Positions 63,395-64,000 of a DNA stretch of 64,000 nucleotides are shown here, one piece after another. The number at the start of each line of letters is the position of its first letter. The stretch's first letter is position 1. The notes under the pieces are model-generated. The model was not told where the DNA came from. It did no database searches and saw only the letters and a program-made list of their open reading frames with translations. Both the position numbers and the translations under genes were made by a program. The DNA is from Marivita sp. GTDB lineage: Bacteria; Pseudomonadota; Alphaproteobacteria; Rhodobacterales; Rhodobacteraceae. Where the stretch lies: positions 124,001 through 188,000 of the forward strand of contig NZ_JAIPUS010000002.1 in NCBI RefSeq assembly GCF_020055675.1, given 5' to 3'.

Positions 63395-63426
63395 GTGCGG
63401 GCCATGGCACCCGGCCTGGCCCGCAC
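63395..63426 (-). terminator. Stem-loop downstream of the metallophosphoesterase gene
   Basis: A perfect 10-bp inverted repeat (GTGCGGGCCA / TGGCCCGCAC, 12-base loop) lies 19 bases past the stop at 63445 and before the ugpB-like promoter region. There is no T-run on the minus strand, so it may be factor-dependent. It suggests the phosphoesterase transcript ends here or is processed. Confidence 0.4.
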
Positions 63427-63444
63427 ATCTGCGGCATGGAGGCG

Positions 63445-64000
63445 TCACGCCAGGACTGTGTTCCCGTCCAGGAAGTTGTCGAAATGGACCAGCGTCTGGT
63501 CTTCGTTGCCAAGCACGATCGCCATCTGGCCCGGCCCCCAGAGCCAGTCTGGTCTGGCCTCGGCATCCAGCGGCACGGTAACGCTGTAGTGATTGCCGGC
63601 CAACGTCGTGAAGGGCAGCCCGTGCCAAAGGCCGCAGGATGTGAAATGCACATGACCGGCGATGATCTGGCGCACGTCATCATGGGTTTTCAGGACCTGC
63701 GCGAAGGCTTCGCCGTTTTCCAGGATGATCCGGTCGACCTTCACATGCAGCGGGTTGGCATGGTGGTGCAGCACCACGACGACAGGGCCGGCATGCTCAT
63801 CCAGCCGTCTGCGAAGCCAGTCCAGCTGTGCCTGCGAGAGCTGTCCGCCATGGCTGTGCTCCTCCGCCTCCCCAACGCTGTCGAGCAGGATCACGCGGTA
63901 GCCACCTGCATCGACGACCTTGTCGATGCACCCCGTTTCAGCCTGGGTTTCGGCGCCGAAGACATCGGCAAAGGTCGCCCGACTGTCATGGTTGCCGATT
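63445..64000 (-). CDS. Metallophosphoesterase, GpdQ/CpdA-like (5' end outside window)
   Basis: The C-terminal ~185 residues of a class III phosphodiesterase. Near the window end the frame reads IGNHDSRATFADVFGAE (GNHD metal motif), then VVVVLHHHANPLHV (His motif) and IIAGHVHFTSCGLWHGLPF (GHxH motif). These are the binuclear-metal ligands of the calcineurin-like fold. Such enzymes hydrolyse glycerophosphodiesters or cyclic nucleotides. Upstream of a UgpBAEC-type importer, glycerophosphodiesterase activity is plausible. The frame is open through base 64000; the start is outside. Confidence 0.88.
   Translation of the reverse strand, partial: IGNHDSRATFADVFGAETQAETGCIDKVVDAGGYRVILLDSVGEAEEHSHGGQLSQAQLDWLRRRLDEHAGPVVVVLHHHANPLHVKVDRIILENGEAFAQVLKTHDDVRQIIAGHVHFTSCGLWHGLPFTTLAGNHYSVTVPLDAEARPDWLWGPGQMAIVLGNEDQTLVHFDNFLDGNTVLA

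Noticed and set aside
63240-63444. Pho-box-like half sites (TGTCAT near 63255, ATGACAC near 63379) before the ugpB-like gene
   Set aside because: Matches are partial, one lies only ~14 bases from the ATG, and the second half-repeats are poor, so phosphate control cannot be claimed from sequence.
1-64000. tRNA, rRNA and CRISPR arrays
   Set aside because: No cloverleaf-like tRNA sequence, rRNA segment or regularly spaced direct repeat was recognised when reading both strands; a covariance-model scan would be needed to exclude small RNAs.

Overview
The window reads as a chromosomal segment of a marine alphaproteobacterium of the Rhodobacteraceae (Roseobacter group). This is inferred from high GC with GC-rich third codon positions, LuxI/LuxR quorum sensing, ethylmalonyl-CoA pathway genes (ccr and ecm), a sulfopropanediol (DHPS) catabolic operon, TRAP transporters, an H-NS/HvrA-like protein and many ABC uptake systems. 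No rRNA, tRNA or CRISPR array was seen. Both window edges cut genes: PBP2 on the left and a metallophosphoesterase on the right.

Region by region. 1-4.5 kb: end of a cell-shape operon (mrdA, rodA), then a 2-hydroxyacid dehydrogenase and rpe. 4.4-8.7 kb: acyl-CoA synthetase, MDR reductase and a RecD-like helicase. 8.7-10.4 kb: luxI, luxR and a small overlapping upstream gene; the luxI ribosome binding site lies inside a hairpin. 10.5-15.6 kb: ccr, an acyltransferase and ecm, forming an ethylmalonyl-CoA locus. 15.7-20.7 kb: an exported protein, an H-NS-like protein, deoD, a membrane protein, DUF1989 and ornithine decarboxylase genes, and a small zinc-ribbon-like membrane protein. 20.9-24.7 kb: a convergent module for the compatible solute glucosylglycerate (synthase, phosphatase, phosphorylase). 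25-29 kb: a degenerate receiver protein, a glutathionyl-hydroquinone-reductase-like GST, and a SulP transporter with a universal stress protein. 29.2-36.4 kb: a dipeptide-type ABC importer with an S15/CocE hydrolase.

37.2-40.2 kb is a visibly AT-richer island holding an IS3 remnant, an extra MreB-like actin, a frameshifted tyrosine-recombinase remnant and a double CDGSH iron-sulfur protein. It is the clearest horizontally acquired stretch.

40.7-48.4 kb matches the order and families of a DHPS (2,3-dihydroxypropane-1-sulfonate) operon: three dehydrogenases (hpsN, hpsO, hpsP types), a TRAP transporter and a small membrane protein. A divergent LacI-type regulator accompanies it, with a perfect 12-bp palindrome inside the predicted operon promoter. 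48.4-50.2 kb: a decayed ABC ATPase fragment, an EamA transporter and a conserved hypothetical gene. 50.6-54.3 kb: an iron(III)-type ABC system whose ATPase gene is reversed. 54.4-55.9 kb: a decayed NitT/TauT-type ABC pair with in-frame stops. 56-63.2 kb: a tightly overlapping operon of a UgpBAEC-type importer, an EEP phosphodiesterase-like enzyme, an MFS transporter and a 2H phosphoesterase interrupted by an amber codon. Upstream of it lies a GpdQ/CpdA-type metallophosphoesterase, which suggests scavenging of phosphodiesters or glycerophospho-compounds.

Functions are assigned by recognising family motifs in the translations. No database search was possible.
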